From: Rugamonas rivuli
GTDB lineage: Bacteria; Pseudomonadota; Gammaproteobacteria; Burkholderiales; Burkholderiaceae_D
Length of the DNA: 64,000 nt
NCBI RefSeq assembly: GCF_009380165.1
Contig: NZ_WHUF01000002.1
Coordinates: forward strand, 496,001-560,000
Reading direction: 5' to 3'
The notes under the pieces are model-generated. The model was not told where the DNA came from and ran no database searches. It worked only from the letters and a program-made list of their open reading frames with translations. The number at the start of each line of letters is the position of its first letter. Positions within the stretch are counted from its first letter, which is position 1. The position numbers were made by a program, and so were the translations under genes. Shown piece after piece: positions 9,098-16,757 of this stretch.

Positions 9098-10023
9098 TTG
9101 AGAACCTTCAGCAATACGTCTATAACAACTTCTGTGCCGGCGGCTTCCTTAGCAAGGGCGCGGCTTGTAGGTAAGAGGTGCGATCCGGTATCAGTCAGCC
9201 GGCCTGACAACACGAGCGTTTGGGCTTCGTGCTCGACAATTGCTCGGTCGTACCCGGCAGCTTCGAGGGCGGCGAATAAGGCGTCTTTTGAAGGCGTGTT
9301 GAGCGCCTCTATGAGCCCCAGTATTAGAACGTCGATGTTTTTGAACGCAGCGCTGCGGAGTTGGTCGAGCGGCACGAGCGGCCCTTCGACAACCTGCTTC
9401 TGCATAGGGACTACCGCCGTAGCTTGTTCTATGTCGGCAAGCAGTGTCGCAACGTCCTTGTAGACCTTGAAGTCCTCCGCTTCAAACGCTGCCGCCAACT
9501 TATTGTCGGCAATCAGCGCGCAGCGGATGCCCTTCTTTGGTTTGATTTCAATCGCAGCTTCCAGAATCCATGAATCGGGAATGTCTTTACGTCGTTGTTC
9601 TCGGGGCTCGTTCGGGTTGAAAGGCGGTCGCACATCGAAAAATCGAGCCCATGCGTTGGCGGCCTGCTCCTCGGAGATATCGATCACCTCGATCTTGTTG
9701 TCCGTCACAAATCGATTGAAGACGTCTTGTGAATTTCGCGTGACCTCGTCTAGCCCCCCCAATTCCATAATAGGCTTGGGCAGGCCGTCCACGATCATCC
9801 CAAGCATGCCGCGTTGGAGCTTGGCAAACTTCGATTTCAGTTCGGCGACCGCATCTGCGTATGCTTTTAGGTGATGGGTACGCTCTTCCTCGAGGGCAAT
9901 GTACGGGATGTGGATTTTTAGAGTTCCCTTCTGACACTCCCGCAGGAGAAGCTGAAAGTCCGGGTGCAGGAAGGGAGTCCTCCGCAACATGCTCGTGTCG
10001 ATGACAAGGTCGAAGGTTTCCAT
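9094..10023 (-). CDS. PIN-domain nuclease-like protein
   Basis: A 309-residue protein. The N-terminus has the PIN pattern of a strand ending in an Asp (LVIDTS, D9), with further acidic residues in ALEEERT (E45-E47), IPDSWILEAA (D150) and LIADNKLAAAF (D173), which matches the four-acid metal site of PIN ribonucleases in order and spacing. Residues about 1-190 are the PIN part, closest in layout to the larger PIN proteins (DUF4935-like). The last 110 residues are a separate helical region containing YDRAIVEHEAQTLVLSGRL, possibly a winged-helix or partner-binding tail. It is the first gene of a two-gene operon with the helical-repeat protein. The ATG at 10023 lacks a strong ribosome binding site. 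Confidence 0.75.
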   Translation of the reverse strand: METFDLVIDTSMLRRTPFLHPDFQLLLRECQKGTLKIHIPYIALEEERTHHLKAYADAVAELKSKFAKLQRGMLGMIVDGLPKPIMELGGLDEVTRNSQDVFNRFVTDNKIEVIDISEEQAANAWARFFDVRPPFNPNEPREQRRKDIPDSWILEAAIEIKPKKGIRCALIADNKLAAAFEAEDFKVYKDVATLLADIEQATAVVPMQKQVVEGPLVPLDQLRSAAFKNIDVLILGLIEALNTPSKDALFAALEAAGYDRAIVEHEAQTLVLSGRLTDTGSHLLPTSRALAKEAAGTEVVIDVLLKVLK

Positions 10024-10086
10024 GGCCGATGCTTAGCTAGCGAAATTCACATAATGATGTTGAAGATTATAGCAGTCGGTGCTGCC

Positions 10087-10111
10087 CTGGCTTGCATGAA
10101 TAGCAAGCCAG
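10087..10111. repeat. Perfect 9-bp inverted repeat between PIN and radical SAM genes
   Basis: CTGGCTTGC (10087-10095) and GCAAGCCAG (10103-10111) are separated by seven bases. There is no T-run after it, so it is not a typical terminator. It lies between two divergent genes. The sequence from 10107 (GCCAGCATGTGCTCCAT) recurs with 15 of 17 bases at 11451-11467, again at the right arm of a hairpin. Confidence 0.6.
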
Positions 10112-10172
10112 CATGTGCTCCATCCTGTACCACAGATTCACTTTGCAGGGGATCACGTTGGCTGCTATGATG

Positions 10173-10192
10173 TACTGTATATTCATACAGTA
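10173..10192 (+). promoter_or_regulatory. LexA (SOS) box upstream of the radical SAM gene
   Basis: TACTGTATATTCATACAGTA matches the classical LexA operator (CTGT-N8-ACAG with TA flanks), with complete dyad ends. It ends 10 bases before the ATG at 10203. Repression by LexA and induction by DNA damage are inferred from the site. Confidence 0.85.
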
Positions 10193-10202
10193 TCCGAAGA
10201 AC

Positions 10203-11288
10203 ATGTCACACGATCCACTTATCAACATTAAAGGCCGTGGTGCCTTATCTAACGGGCGAGCCCGATTCGAAGAGTGGGCCAGGGAGTCGGACCCAGAATA
10301 TCAGAATCTTGACGAAAATGGCGCGTTGGTTGAAACAAAAATACGAACAACCATTTGGCTCCAAGAGGCGAAAAGTATAATTTCGAGAAACACGTCGCCT
10401 GATATACCGTTTGATTATTCTATTAATCCTTTTCAAGGTTGTGAGCATGGTTGCATTTACTGTTTTGCTAGACCTACACATGCCTATATTGGGCTTTCGC
10501 CTGGCTTAGACTTCGAATCAAAAGTTTTTGCCAAGGTAAACTCTGCTGATTTGTTGAGAAAAGAGTTGTCTTCGAAGAGTTATGTTCCAAAAGTGATTGT
10601 GCTCGGAGCTAATACTGACCCATATCAGCCTGCCGAGAAAGAGCTCCGAATTACACGAAGAATTCTGGAAACACTTGAAGAGTTTAATAATCCAGTCTCG
10701 ATCACGACAAAATCTGGACTTGTCGTGCGAGACAGCGACATTTTAGAGCGGATGGCAGAAAAGGGCTTAGCTCGAGTATTTGTTTCTGTAACAAGTTTGA
10801 GAAACGAAATTTCACGCACACTGGAGCCGCGGGCGAGTGTGCCTAAGAGGCGACTTGATGCCGTAAAGAAGTTAAGCGATATTGGTATTCCTGTGGGAGT
10901 ATTAATTGCTCCAGTTATTCCTGCCATTACCGACGAAGAGCTTGAAGCAATTGTCGCTGCTGCAGCGAACGCTGGCGCTACTACAGCAGCTTATATTCTC
11001 TTAAGACTCCCTTTGGAAGTCGCAGATCTTTTTAAAGAATGGCTTTCCATTCATTACCCTCAGAGAGCAAAGCATGTTCTTAGTATTTTGAGTCAAATGC
11101 GAGGTGGCAACCTTTACGATTCACGGTTTGGAAAGCGCATGAAGGGAACGGGAGTCTTTGCGGATCTACTACGAGACAGATTTCATTTGGCATGTAAAAA
11201 AAATTTCCTAAACTTAGAGCGAAAAGATCTCAGGTTGGATTTATTTTCCTTGCCGAACACCGGCAGCCAGCAGATGAGCTTATTTTAA
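10203..11288 (+). CDS. PA0069/COG1533-family radical SAM protein, island copy
   Basis: A complete 361-residue protein. The ATG at 10203 lies just after the LexA box; an earlier in-frame ATG at 10113 would place the operator inside the gene and is rejected. The radical SAM cluster motif is GCEHGCIYCFARPTH, with the three cysteines at 80, 84 and 87. The usual family features follow: YQPAEKELRITR, a threonine/lysine-rich strand (ITTKSGL), ISRTLEPRA and a conserved C-terminus (MRGGNLYDSRF, ending QQMSLF). COG1533 proteins are related to spore photoproduct lyase and are predicted DNA-repair enzymes. The SOS box fits that role. Codon use is AT-rich, unlike the host homologue that follows in truncated form. 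Confidence 0.85.
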   Translation: MSHDPLINIKGRGALSNGRARFEEWARESDPEYQNLDENGALVETKIRTTIWLQEAKSIISRNTSPDIPFDYSINPFQGCEHGCIYCFARPTHAYIGLSPGLDFESKVFAKVNSADLLRKELSSKSYVPKVIVLGANTDPYQPAEKELRITRRILETLEEFNNPVSITTKSGLVVRDSDILERMAEKGLARVFVSVTSLRNEISRTLEPRASVPKRRLDAVKKLSDIGIPVGVLIAPVIPAITDEELEAIVAAAANAGATTAAYILLRLPLEVADLFKEWLSIHYPQRAKHVLSILSQMRGGNLYDSRFGKRMKGTGVFADLLRDRFHLACKKNFLNLERKDLRLDLFSLPNTGSQQMSLF

Positions 11289-11419
11289 AGCTCGGATTGG
11301 TCGTTACGTTGCTTGAGTACATTCAGAATCTGTGCGTCTGGAAGCGGACGCGACCGCCACTGCATTCAAGTTCTAAGCAAGCAGCGATGTACAAATTGGC
11401 ATCCGTGACGACGATAGCT

Positions 11420-11458
11420 TTGCTGGCAATGCATGGGCGCGACGCGTATTGCCAGCAA
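11420..11458. repeat. Perfect 11-bp inverted repeat near the island's right end
   Basis: TTGCTGGCAAT (11420-11430) and ATTGCCAGCAA (11448-11458) enclose 17 GC-rich bases. It sits in the 245-bp spacer 11289-11533 between the complete and truncated radical SAM genes; this spacer contains no convincing gene. There is no T-run. It could be a recombinase or regulatory structure of the island end. Confidence 0.6.
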
Positions 11459-11533
11459 GTGCTTCATTGCAGGCGTAGGGCAAGATTGGACGTATATGTA
11501 CATAGTTATGTATTTGAGAGGGTTAGATGGGTT

Positions 11534-12430
11534 GGCTGCGAACACGGATGCATATACTGCTTTGCTCGGCCCACGCACAGTTACCTCGGCCTGTCGCCGG
11601 GCATGGATTTCGAGAGCAAGATATTCGCCAAGGTCAACGCGCCGGAAGTGCTGCGGCGTGAGCTGGCCAAGGCTGCCTACGAGCCGTCCGCGATTGCCCT
11701 CGGCGTCAACACGGACGCCTACCAGCCCTGCGAACGCGAACGCAAACTCACGCGCCGCGTGCTGGAGGTTTTACAAGAATGCCAGCACCCGGTAGGGCTG
11801 ATCACCAAGTCCTCGCTGATCGAGCGCGATATCGACATCCTGTCGGCGATGGCGGCGCGGCAGCAGGCAGGCGTCGCCATCACTCTGACCACGCTGGACC
11901 CGGCCATCTCGCGCACGCTGGAACCGCGCGCCGCCGCGCCGGCCCGCCGACTGCGCACGATACGCACGTTGACGGACGCCGGCATTCCGGTCGCGGTCAG
12001 CATCGCGCCGATCATCCCCTTCATCACGGAGCCCGATCTGGAGCGCATCCTGGAAGCGGTCAAGGAAGCCGGCGCCGTCAGCGCCCACTACACCGTGCTG
12101 CGCCTGCCGTGGGAAGTGGCACCCTTGTTCCACCAATGGTTGCAGGCGCACTTTCCTGATCGCGCCAAGCGGGTGATGAACCGCGTGCGTGAAATGCGCG
12201 GCGGCAAAGACTACGACAGCGACTTCGGCGCCCGCATGAAAGGCGAGGGCGTCTGGGCCGAGCTGATACGCCAGCGCTTCAAGATCGCCACCGAACGCCT
12301 CGACCTGACCGGACGTGGCAGCCGCTTCCACAATATGGACGCATCGCAGTTCACGCGGCCGCTGGTGGTGCCGCCGCTGGGCGCGCGCGCCAAGGCGGCG
12401 GCCGCAGCAGGGCAGATGGATTTATTCTGA
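11534..12430 (+). pseudogene. Host PA0069/COG1533 radical SAM gene, 5'-truncated by the island
   Basis: From GGC at 11534 the frame encodes 298 residues homologous to residues 79-361 of the island copy, starting exactly at GCEHGCIYCFARPTHS and ending GQMDLF. All three cluster cysteines remain, but the N-terminal 78 or so residues, the start codon and the promoter are missing. The frame stays open upstream to a TTG at 11297, yet those residues look non-coding. Codon use is GC-rich like the host, so this is the resident gene and 10203-11288 the newcomer. It overlaps the convergent methyltransferase gene by nine bases. A chimeric product is possible but unlikely to be active. Confidence 0.8.
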
Positions 12431-13105
12431 CGCGCTCACTGCGCCGGTGTAGACAGAGAGTTCGACATCGTCCGCGAACGGCATCGACATGAAGCCCGAC
12501 GCTGGCGCGCGCACCATCGCCACATAGTCCGGGTTGTAGTCGGCGTTGTCGGCGACGATGATCGCGCCCGGACGCAGCCTGCTTTGCACCAGCGCCAGGA
12601 TCTCTGGATAGAGTGCCTTGGCGCCGTCGAGTAGCAACAGATCGATGCGCTCGGGCAGGTCGGAGGCCAGCGTTTCCAGCGCGTCGCCAGTGCGGATTTC
12701 GACCAGGTCGAGCAGGCCGCCGGCCATCAGGTTGTCACGCGCCCGCTCCACCTTGGACAGCTCGAACTCGGTGGTGATCAAGCGGCCGCCGCCGTTGTCG
12801 CGCAGGGCGGACGCCAGGTACAAAGTTGAGAGACCGAACGATGTGCCGAACTCGATGATATTGCGAGCGTTGCTGCTGCGCGCCAGCATGTAGAGCAGCG
12901 CGCCGGTCTCGCGTGACACCGGCAACGGCGCATCCTTCAGGCGATGGTAGAGATTGAGGTACTCGGTCTTGCTGCGCATCAGGCGTTCGCGCTCGTCCTT
13001 GGAAAGCTCGGCGACGGCCGGGATGTCGGCGATCCGCACGGCGGCGGTCTCTTCAAACAAGCGGTCGAGCAGGGAGGCAACAGGTTGGGAGGTCAGGGTA
13101 GTCAT
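12422..13105 (-). CDS. O-methyltransferase (class I SAM-dependent)
   Basis: A 227-residue protein of the caffeoyl-CoA/catechol O-methyltransferase-like family 3. The SAM-binding core is visible: NIIEFGTSFGLSTLYLA (motif I), the acidic strand LITTEFEL, and LLLLDGAKALYPEIL (the Asp of the metal/substrate region), then VADNADYNPDY. The ATG at 13105 has an AAAGGAA ribosome binding site; an upstream in-frame extension to 13201 is unlikely. It is divergent from a TetR regulator that probably controls it. The methyl acceptor is unknown, probably a small phenolic or xenobiotic compound. Confidence 0.85.
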   Translation of the reverse strand: MTTLTSQPVASLLDRLFEETAAVRIADIPAVAELSKDERERLMRSKTEYLNLYHRLKDAPLPVSRETGALLYMLARSSNARNIIEFGTSFGLSTLYLASALRDNGGGRLITTEFELSKVERARDNLMAGGLLDLVEIRTGDALETLASDLPERIDLLLLDGAKALYPEILALVQSRLRPGAIIVADNADYNPDYVAMVRAPASGFMSMPFADDVELSVYTGAVSASE

Positions 13106-13139
13106 GCTGGATTCCTTTAGAAGTAAGAACGGATATAAT

Positions 13140-13155
13140 ATGAAGAATCCTTCAT
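13140..13155. promoter_or_regulatory. Candidate TetR operator
   Basis: Inverted repeat ATGAAG-aatc-CTTCAT in the 79-bp gap between the divergent methyltransferase and TetR genes. It is a plausible operator for the adjacent regulator, inferred from position and symmetry only. Confidence 0.4.
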
Positions 13156-13184
13156 GTTTCCAATTCGCGTTCCTGATTCCCACC

Positions 13185-13811
13185 ATGACAGACAGCCCCA
13201 AAGCCTCAATCTCCTCGCGCAGAAAGCCGAAACAGGCCCGCTCCGCCGACCTGGTTTCCGCGATTCTGGAGGCGGCTATTCAGGTTTTGGCGAAAGAGGG
13301 TGTGCGCCGCTTCACCACCACGCGGGTGGCGGAGCGGGCGGGCGTGAGTGTGGGATCGGTGTACCAGTACTTTCCGAACAAGGCGTCCATCCTGTTCAGG
13401 CTGCAAGCGGACGAGTGGCGGCAGACCACGGAAATGCTGGTCAACATCCTGCAGGACAAGCAGAAGCCGCCGCTGGAACGGCTGCGCCTGCTGGTCCATG
13501 TCTTCCTGCGCTCGGAGTGCGAGGAGGCCGAGATCCGCACCGCGCTCAATGACGCGGCGCCGTTCTACCGCGACACACCCGAAGCACATGAGACGCGCTC
13601 GACTGCCGACCGCATCATCGAGGCGTTCATGCGCGAAGCCCTGCCCATGGCGACGGACAAGGTACGAACCTTGGCCGGCGATCTGGTCATCACGACCTTC
13701 AGTTCAGTCGGCAAACAGTTCTCGGAAACGTCGCGCACGCAGGAGGAGATACACGCCTACTCGGAAGCCTTGGCCGATATGCTGTGCGCCTATCTCGCCA
13801 GTCTGAATTAG
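13185..13811 (+). CDS. TetR/AcrR family transcriptional regulator
   Basis: A 208-residue regulator. The N-terminal helix-turn-helix is clear: AAIQVLAKEGVRRFTTTRVA, then AGVSVGSVYQYFPNKASIL, the standard TetR recognition helix. The C-terminal ligand domain is helical and variable. The ATG at 13185 is chosen because an in-frame ATG at 13140 would place the start on the inverted repeat that looks like the operator. Its position opposite the O-methyltransferase gene suggests that it represses that gene and itself and responds to a small molecule. Confidence 0.85.
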   Translation: MTDSPKASISSRRKPKQARSADLVSAILEAAIQVLAKEGVRRFTTTRVAERAGVSVGSVYQYFPNKASILFRLQADEWRQTTEMLVNILQDKQKPPLERLRLLVHVFLRSECEEAEIRTALNDAAPFYRDTPEAHETRSTADRIIEAFMREALPMATDKVRTLAGDLVITTFSSVGKQFSETSRTQEEIHAYSEALADMLCAYLASLN

Positions 13812-13855
13812 TCCGCAGGACAACTCGCCTATATTCCCTGCCGTGTCATGCTGCT

Positions 13856-16078
13856 TCAAACGCCATCGAGCACAAAGGCGGCAGCCTGGAAATCCCCTTC
13901 GAGCACGACATCGATCCCACGCCCCATCCAGTAAGCGCCGCTGGCGCGCTGCGGCGTCTGCGGCGTGGCGCTGCCGGAAATCGCCCGTAGCGCATAGTTC
14001 CGTTTCGGATCAAGCCCGCGCAGCTGGATGCTCGGCTGCGGATTGCGTCTGCCGCCGGAGTGCAGGAAGGCAAACAGCACGGCCTGTTTGCCGTCCTGTG
14101 CCACGGACAGCGTGGCCGAGCATGCCGCTCCGCGCTGCGGCGACACCAGACGGTACAGCTTCCCTTGCTGCACCGTCGATCGGACACTCTTGTATTCCGC
14201 GACCAGGTGCTTGGCCTTCGCAAAATCCTCGTCTTTCCAGTGATTCAGATTGGCGCCGATGCCCAGCGCGCCCTGCATCGATGACAGGAAGCGGTATTCC
14301 AGCGACGTGACGCGCTTGTTGAGGTAGTTCGGCGCATCGGTCACCCAGGCCATCATGATCCCTGGCGCATAGGCGTGGCTGAAGCCGTCCTGGATCAGCA
14401 GCCGATCGAACGGATCGGTGTTATCGGATGTCCACACCTGGTCGGTCAGCGCCATGATGCCGAGATCCACGCGGCCGCCACCGCTGGCGCAGGATTCGAT
14501 CTCAAGCTTCGGGTGGCGCCGGCGCAGTTCGGCCAGCAGCTTGTACAGGTTTTCCACGTAGCTGACATACAGCCTCTGCTGCTCGCCAGGTGCCGCCTCC
14601 GGCCAGCCGGGTTCCGACCACGCACGGTTGTGGTCCCACTTGAGGAAGGCGATGTCATGCTCAACGAGGAGCTTGTCGAGCACCGTCAGCAGGTGCTCGT
14701 ACACATCCTTGCGCGCCAGGTTCAGCACCAGCTGGTTGCGTGCCTCGCTGCGCGGCCGGCCCTTGAAGTTGATGCCCCAGTCCGGATGGGCTCGATACAG
14801 ATCGCTGTCCGGATTGACCATTTCCGGCTCTACCCACAGCCCGAACTCCATGCCGAGCGCATTGACACGCCTGATCAGCGGCGCCAGCCCGGTCGGGAAT
14901 TTTTGTCGGTTGACGAGCCAGTCGCCCAGGCCGGCCTTGTCGCTATTGCGCGCCCCAAACCAGCCATCATCGACCACGAAACGTTCCACGCCGATGCTTG
15001 CCGCTTTCTCGGCAAGCGCCACCTGTCCCGCTTCATCGACGGCGAACGTGGTGGCTTCCCACGAATTATAGAGAATGGGGCGCAGTCGCGGCTGCGGCGC
15101 ACCAGGCAGGATGCGCTCGCGCTGGTAGCGGTGGAACATGCGGGATGCGCCGCCAAAGCCACTCTCCGAATATCCGGCGTGGAACACAGGCGACGCCAGG
15201 CTCTCACCCGGCTTCAGCCGATAGGCGAAGTCGAAAGGGTTGTAGCCGGCGGTCGTGCGGACGCTGCCTAGCGCATCCATGTCGACGTGGATGCGCCAGG
15301 AGCCGCTCCATCCCAGCGCACCGAACCACACGGGGCCGGACTCCTCTTCCGTGCCGGCATGACTGATCGCGATCCAGGGATTGGCCTGGTGCGAAGTGAC
15401 GCCCTTGCGGCTTTCAATCACGATGGAGCCCGGCTCGATCGGGCGCGTCTGCAATGCGAATTCACCTCCCCAGCGTCCTGTCAGGTAGGAAAGGCGGTAA
15501 TCGTCCCGGTATGGCAGGCTGATGCTCGCGGCCGCCAGCTGGTCGAGCTGGATCCAGCTGGCCGTGCGGTTTTCCGCCACGGCCGAGCGGACCAGGATGC
15601 CTGTCGCCGCATCCATTGCATACGTGAGGGTCACATAAACGGCGCGGCTGGCATCCTTCATCCGCACCACGATCCGGTCCTTGTCGAGCTGGTGACTCTC
15701 GTAGCGCAAGGCGAGGTCGCGCACGCCGTCCGGGAACGTCACCTTCAGGGCGGGTTCGACGGTCAGGCCACCGCCAAAGGACGGGAACTCAAACGGCGTG
15801 ATCGTGACCGGCATTTCATTGGAGGAGTTTTCGGGCAGCGGCACGGGGGGCGGCAAGCTGTCCTCGCTCGACAAGGCGCTGCCCCAGTACATCGACTGCA
15901 ACTGTCCTTCGCTATTGACGCCGAACGCGTAGGTGACGCCCGGTCCATCGAGCCGGAAGACCTTGGTGGTTTCGTCCACGGAAGGCCGGGCCATGACGGA
16001 GCCGTCGATGGCGATACCGGCGAGGCCGCCGAGAAGTTGCATGCAGAGGGTGCGGCGGCGCTGGTCGATATGAGCCAT
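13856..16078 (-). CDS. Alpha-galactosidase, GH36 family, probably exported
   Basis: 740 residues, the usual size of bacterial GH36 enzymes, which remove terminal alpha-galactose from melibiose, raffinose and similar sugars. The catalytic barrel shows RFVVDDGWFGARN, GLWVEPEMVNPDSDLY and FLKWDHNR with nucleophile D482, then ESCASGGGRVD and WTSDNTDP with acid/base D552. The N-terminus from the ATG at 16078 reads QRRRTLCMQLLGGLAGIA, a twin-arginine-like signal, so the enzyme may act in the periplasm, which is unusual for GH36. Only a weak ribosome binding site precedes it. It stands alone, with no sugar transporter next to it. The nearest genes (ChaC, TetR) are unrelated. Confidence 0.9.
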   Translation of the reverse strand: MAHIDQRRRTLCMQLLGGLAGIAIDGSVMARPSVDETTKVFRLDGPGVTYAFGVNSEGQLQSMYWGSALSSEDSLPPPVPLPENSSNEMPVTITPFEFPSFGGGLTVEPALKVTFPDGVRDLALRYESHQLDKDRIVVRMKDASRAVYVTLTYAMDAATGILVRSAVAENRTASWIQLDQLAAASISLPYRDDYRLSYLTGRWGGEFALQTRPIEPGSIVIESRKGVTSHQANPWIAISHAGTEEESGPVWFGALGWSGSWRIHVDMDALGSVRTTAGYNPFDFAYRLKPGESLASPVFHAGYSESGFGGASRMFHRYQRERILPGAPQPRLRPILYNSWEATTFAVDEAGQVALAEKAASIGVERFVVDDGWFGARNSDKAGLGDWLVNRQKFPTGLAPLIRRVNALGMEFGLWVEPEMVNPDSDLYRAHPDWGINFKGRPRSEARNQLVLNLARKDVYEHLLTVLDKLLVEHDIAFLKWDHNRAWSEPGWPEAAPGEQQRLYVSYVENLYKLLAELRRRHPKLEIESCASGGGRVDLGIMALTDQVWTSDNTDPFDRLLIQDGFSHAYAPGIMMAWVTDAPNYLNKRVTSLEYRFLSSMQGALGIGANLNHWKDEDFAKAKHLVAEYKSVRSTVQQGKLYRLVSPQRGAACSATLSVAQDGKQAVLFAFLHSGGRRNPQPSIQLRGLDPKRNYALRAISGSATPQTPQRASGAYWMGRGIDVVLEGDFQAAAFVLDGV

Positions 16079-16172
16079 ATGGTGTTGTCTCGCGATCGTT
16101 ATCGTTATCGTTGCAGTGGATGTGGTTTCGACTGGATGGGGGCTTAGCCTGGCCGCCATCATATCAAGAACC

Positions 16173-16739
16173 TTAGTCTTTCAGCGCGGCCAGATGGCGC
16201 TCGATCTCGAACACGTGCTGATCGTGGCGGCCCAGCTCGCGCAAGGCGCTGGCCAGGTGATTGAGGTAATCGCTGTTCGGCCCGCTGGGTCCGGCTGAGC
16301 GGGCGATGTGGCGCGCAATCTCCTGCTCGGAGGCTGCGCCGAGGAAGGCCGTGTTGTCTGGCGTGGCGATGTAGACCAGGCCTTCCACGCTGTCGCCTTC
16401 CTCGAACGCGATGGCGATCGCCAGCCGCAGATAACCGTTCTTTTCGCGATGGTCCAGGTGGGCGAACACTTCCGGCGTGATCAGGTAGGCCATGCCGTGG
16501 CAGATGGCACCTGCCTCTTCGATGATGGTCACGACCCGCCCCGGCGCGTCCGGCGTGCCGCGATGGTCGTGCGAACCTTGCCAGAAGCGCCGCGTCCAGT
16601 TGGCGATGCTGGCCGGGCGGCGTTCAAGGTAGGGGAAGTCGGCCTTGTAAATCAGGGAACCGTAGCCGAACAGCCAGACGCTGTGGTGGCCGTCGAACTG
16701 GTCCATCTGCTGATTGATGGCGATGGTATCTGCTGTCAT
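16173..16739 (-). CDS. chaC: Glutathione-specific gamma-glutamylcyclotransferase (ChaC-like)
   Basis: 188 residues. The gamma-glutamylcyclotransferase fold is marked by WLFGYGSLIYKADFPYLERR (the YGSL substrate loop) and HLDHREKNGY with the catalytic glutamate. The family splits glutathione or gamma-glutamyl peptides into 5-oxoproline and the remaining amino acid or dipeptide in the cytoplasm. The length and RRFWQGSHDHRGTPDAPGR match bacterial ChaC proteins. The gene lies 94 bp before the alpha-galactosidase gene on the same strand and 18 bp after the stop of the LysR gene, so it may be cotranscribed with the LysR gene. Confidence 0.88.
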   Translation of the reverse strand: MTADTIAINQQMDQFDGHHSVWLFGYGSLIYKADFPYLERRPASIANWTRRFWQGSHDHRGTPDAPGRVVTIIEEAGAICHGMAYLITPEVFAHLDHREKNGYLRLAIAIAFEEGDSVEGLVYIATPDNTAFLGAASEQEIARHIARSAGPSGPNSDYLNHLASALRELGRHDQHVFEIERHLAALKD

Positions 16740-16757
16740 AGGTCAATTATAAAACGA

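Larger units (their letters stand above)
1..11533. mobile_element. Right part of a genomic island inserted in a radical SAM gene
   Basis: Seen: bases before about 11,530 are much more AT-rich than everything after, with weak ribosome binding sites, TTG starts and mostly unrecognised genes. The right edge is sharp. At 11,534 a GC-rich gene begins in mid-reading-frame at its GCEHGC motif, and the same family occurs complete just inside the island (10203-11288). Inference: the element entered the host radical SAM gene and brought its own copy. No integrase, transposase or tRNA is visible, so the mechanism and left boundary are unknown. The cargo (PD-(D/E)XK, two AlbA_2 proteins, a PIN protein) resembles a defence or stress cargo. 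Confidence 0.7.

Noticed and set aside
10054..10170. 38-codon Cys-rich frame starting MMLKIIAVGAALAC before the LexA box
   Set aside because: No clear ribosome binding site, and it ends just before the promoter of the next gene; kept only as a possible relic.
11493..11515. Palindromic TATATGTACATA-like sequence as a second LexA box near the truncated gene
   Set aside because: It lacks CTGT and ACAG half sites.
11297..11533. N-terminal extension of the truncated radical SAM frame as real protein
   Set aside because: The residues do not resemble the family's N-terminus and begin with TTG; the frame is probably open by chance.
1..11533. tRNA or transposon inverted repeats as island ends
   Set aside because: No tRNA is seen at the right junction and no terminal repeat can be paired within the window.
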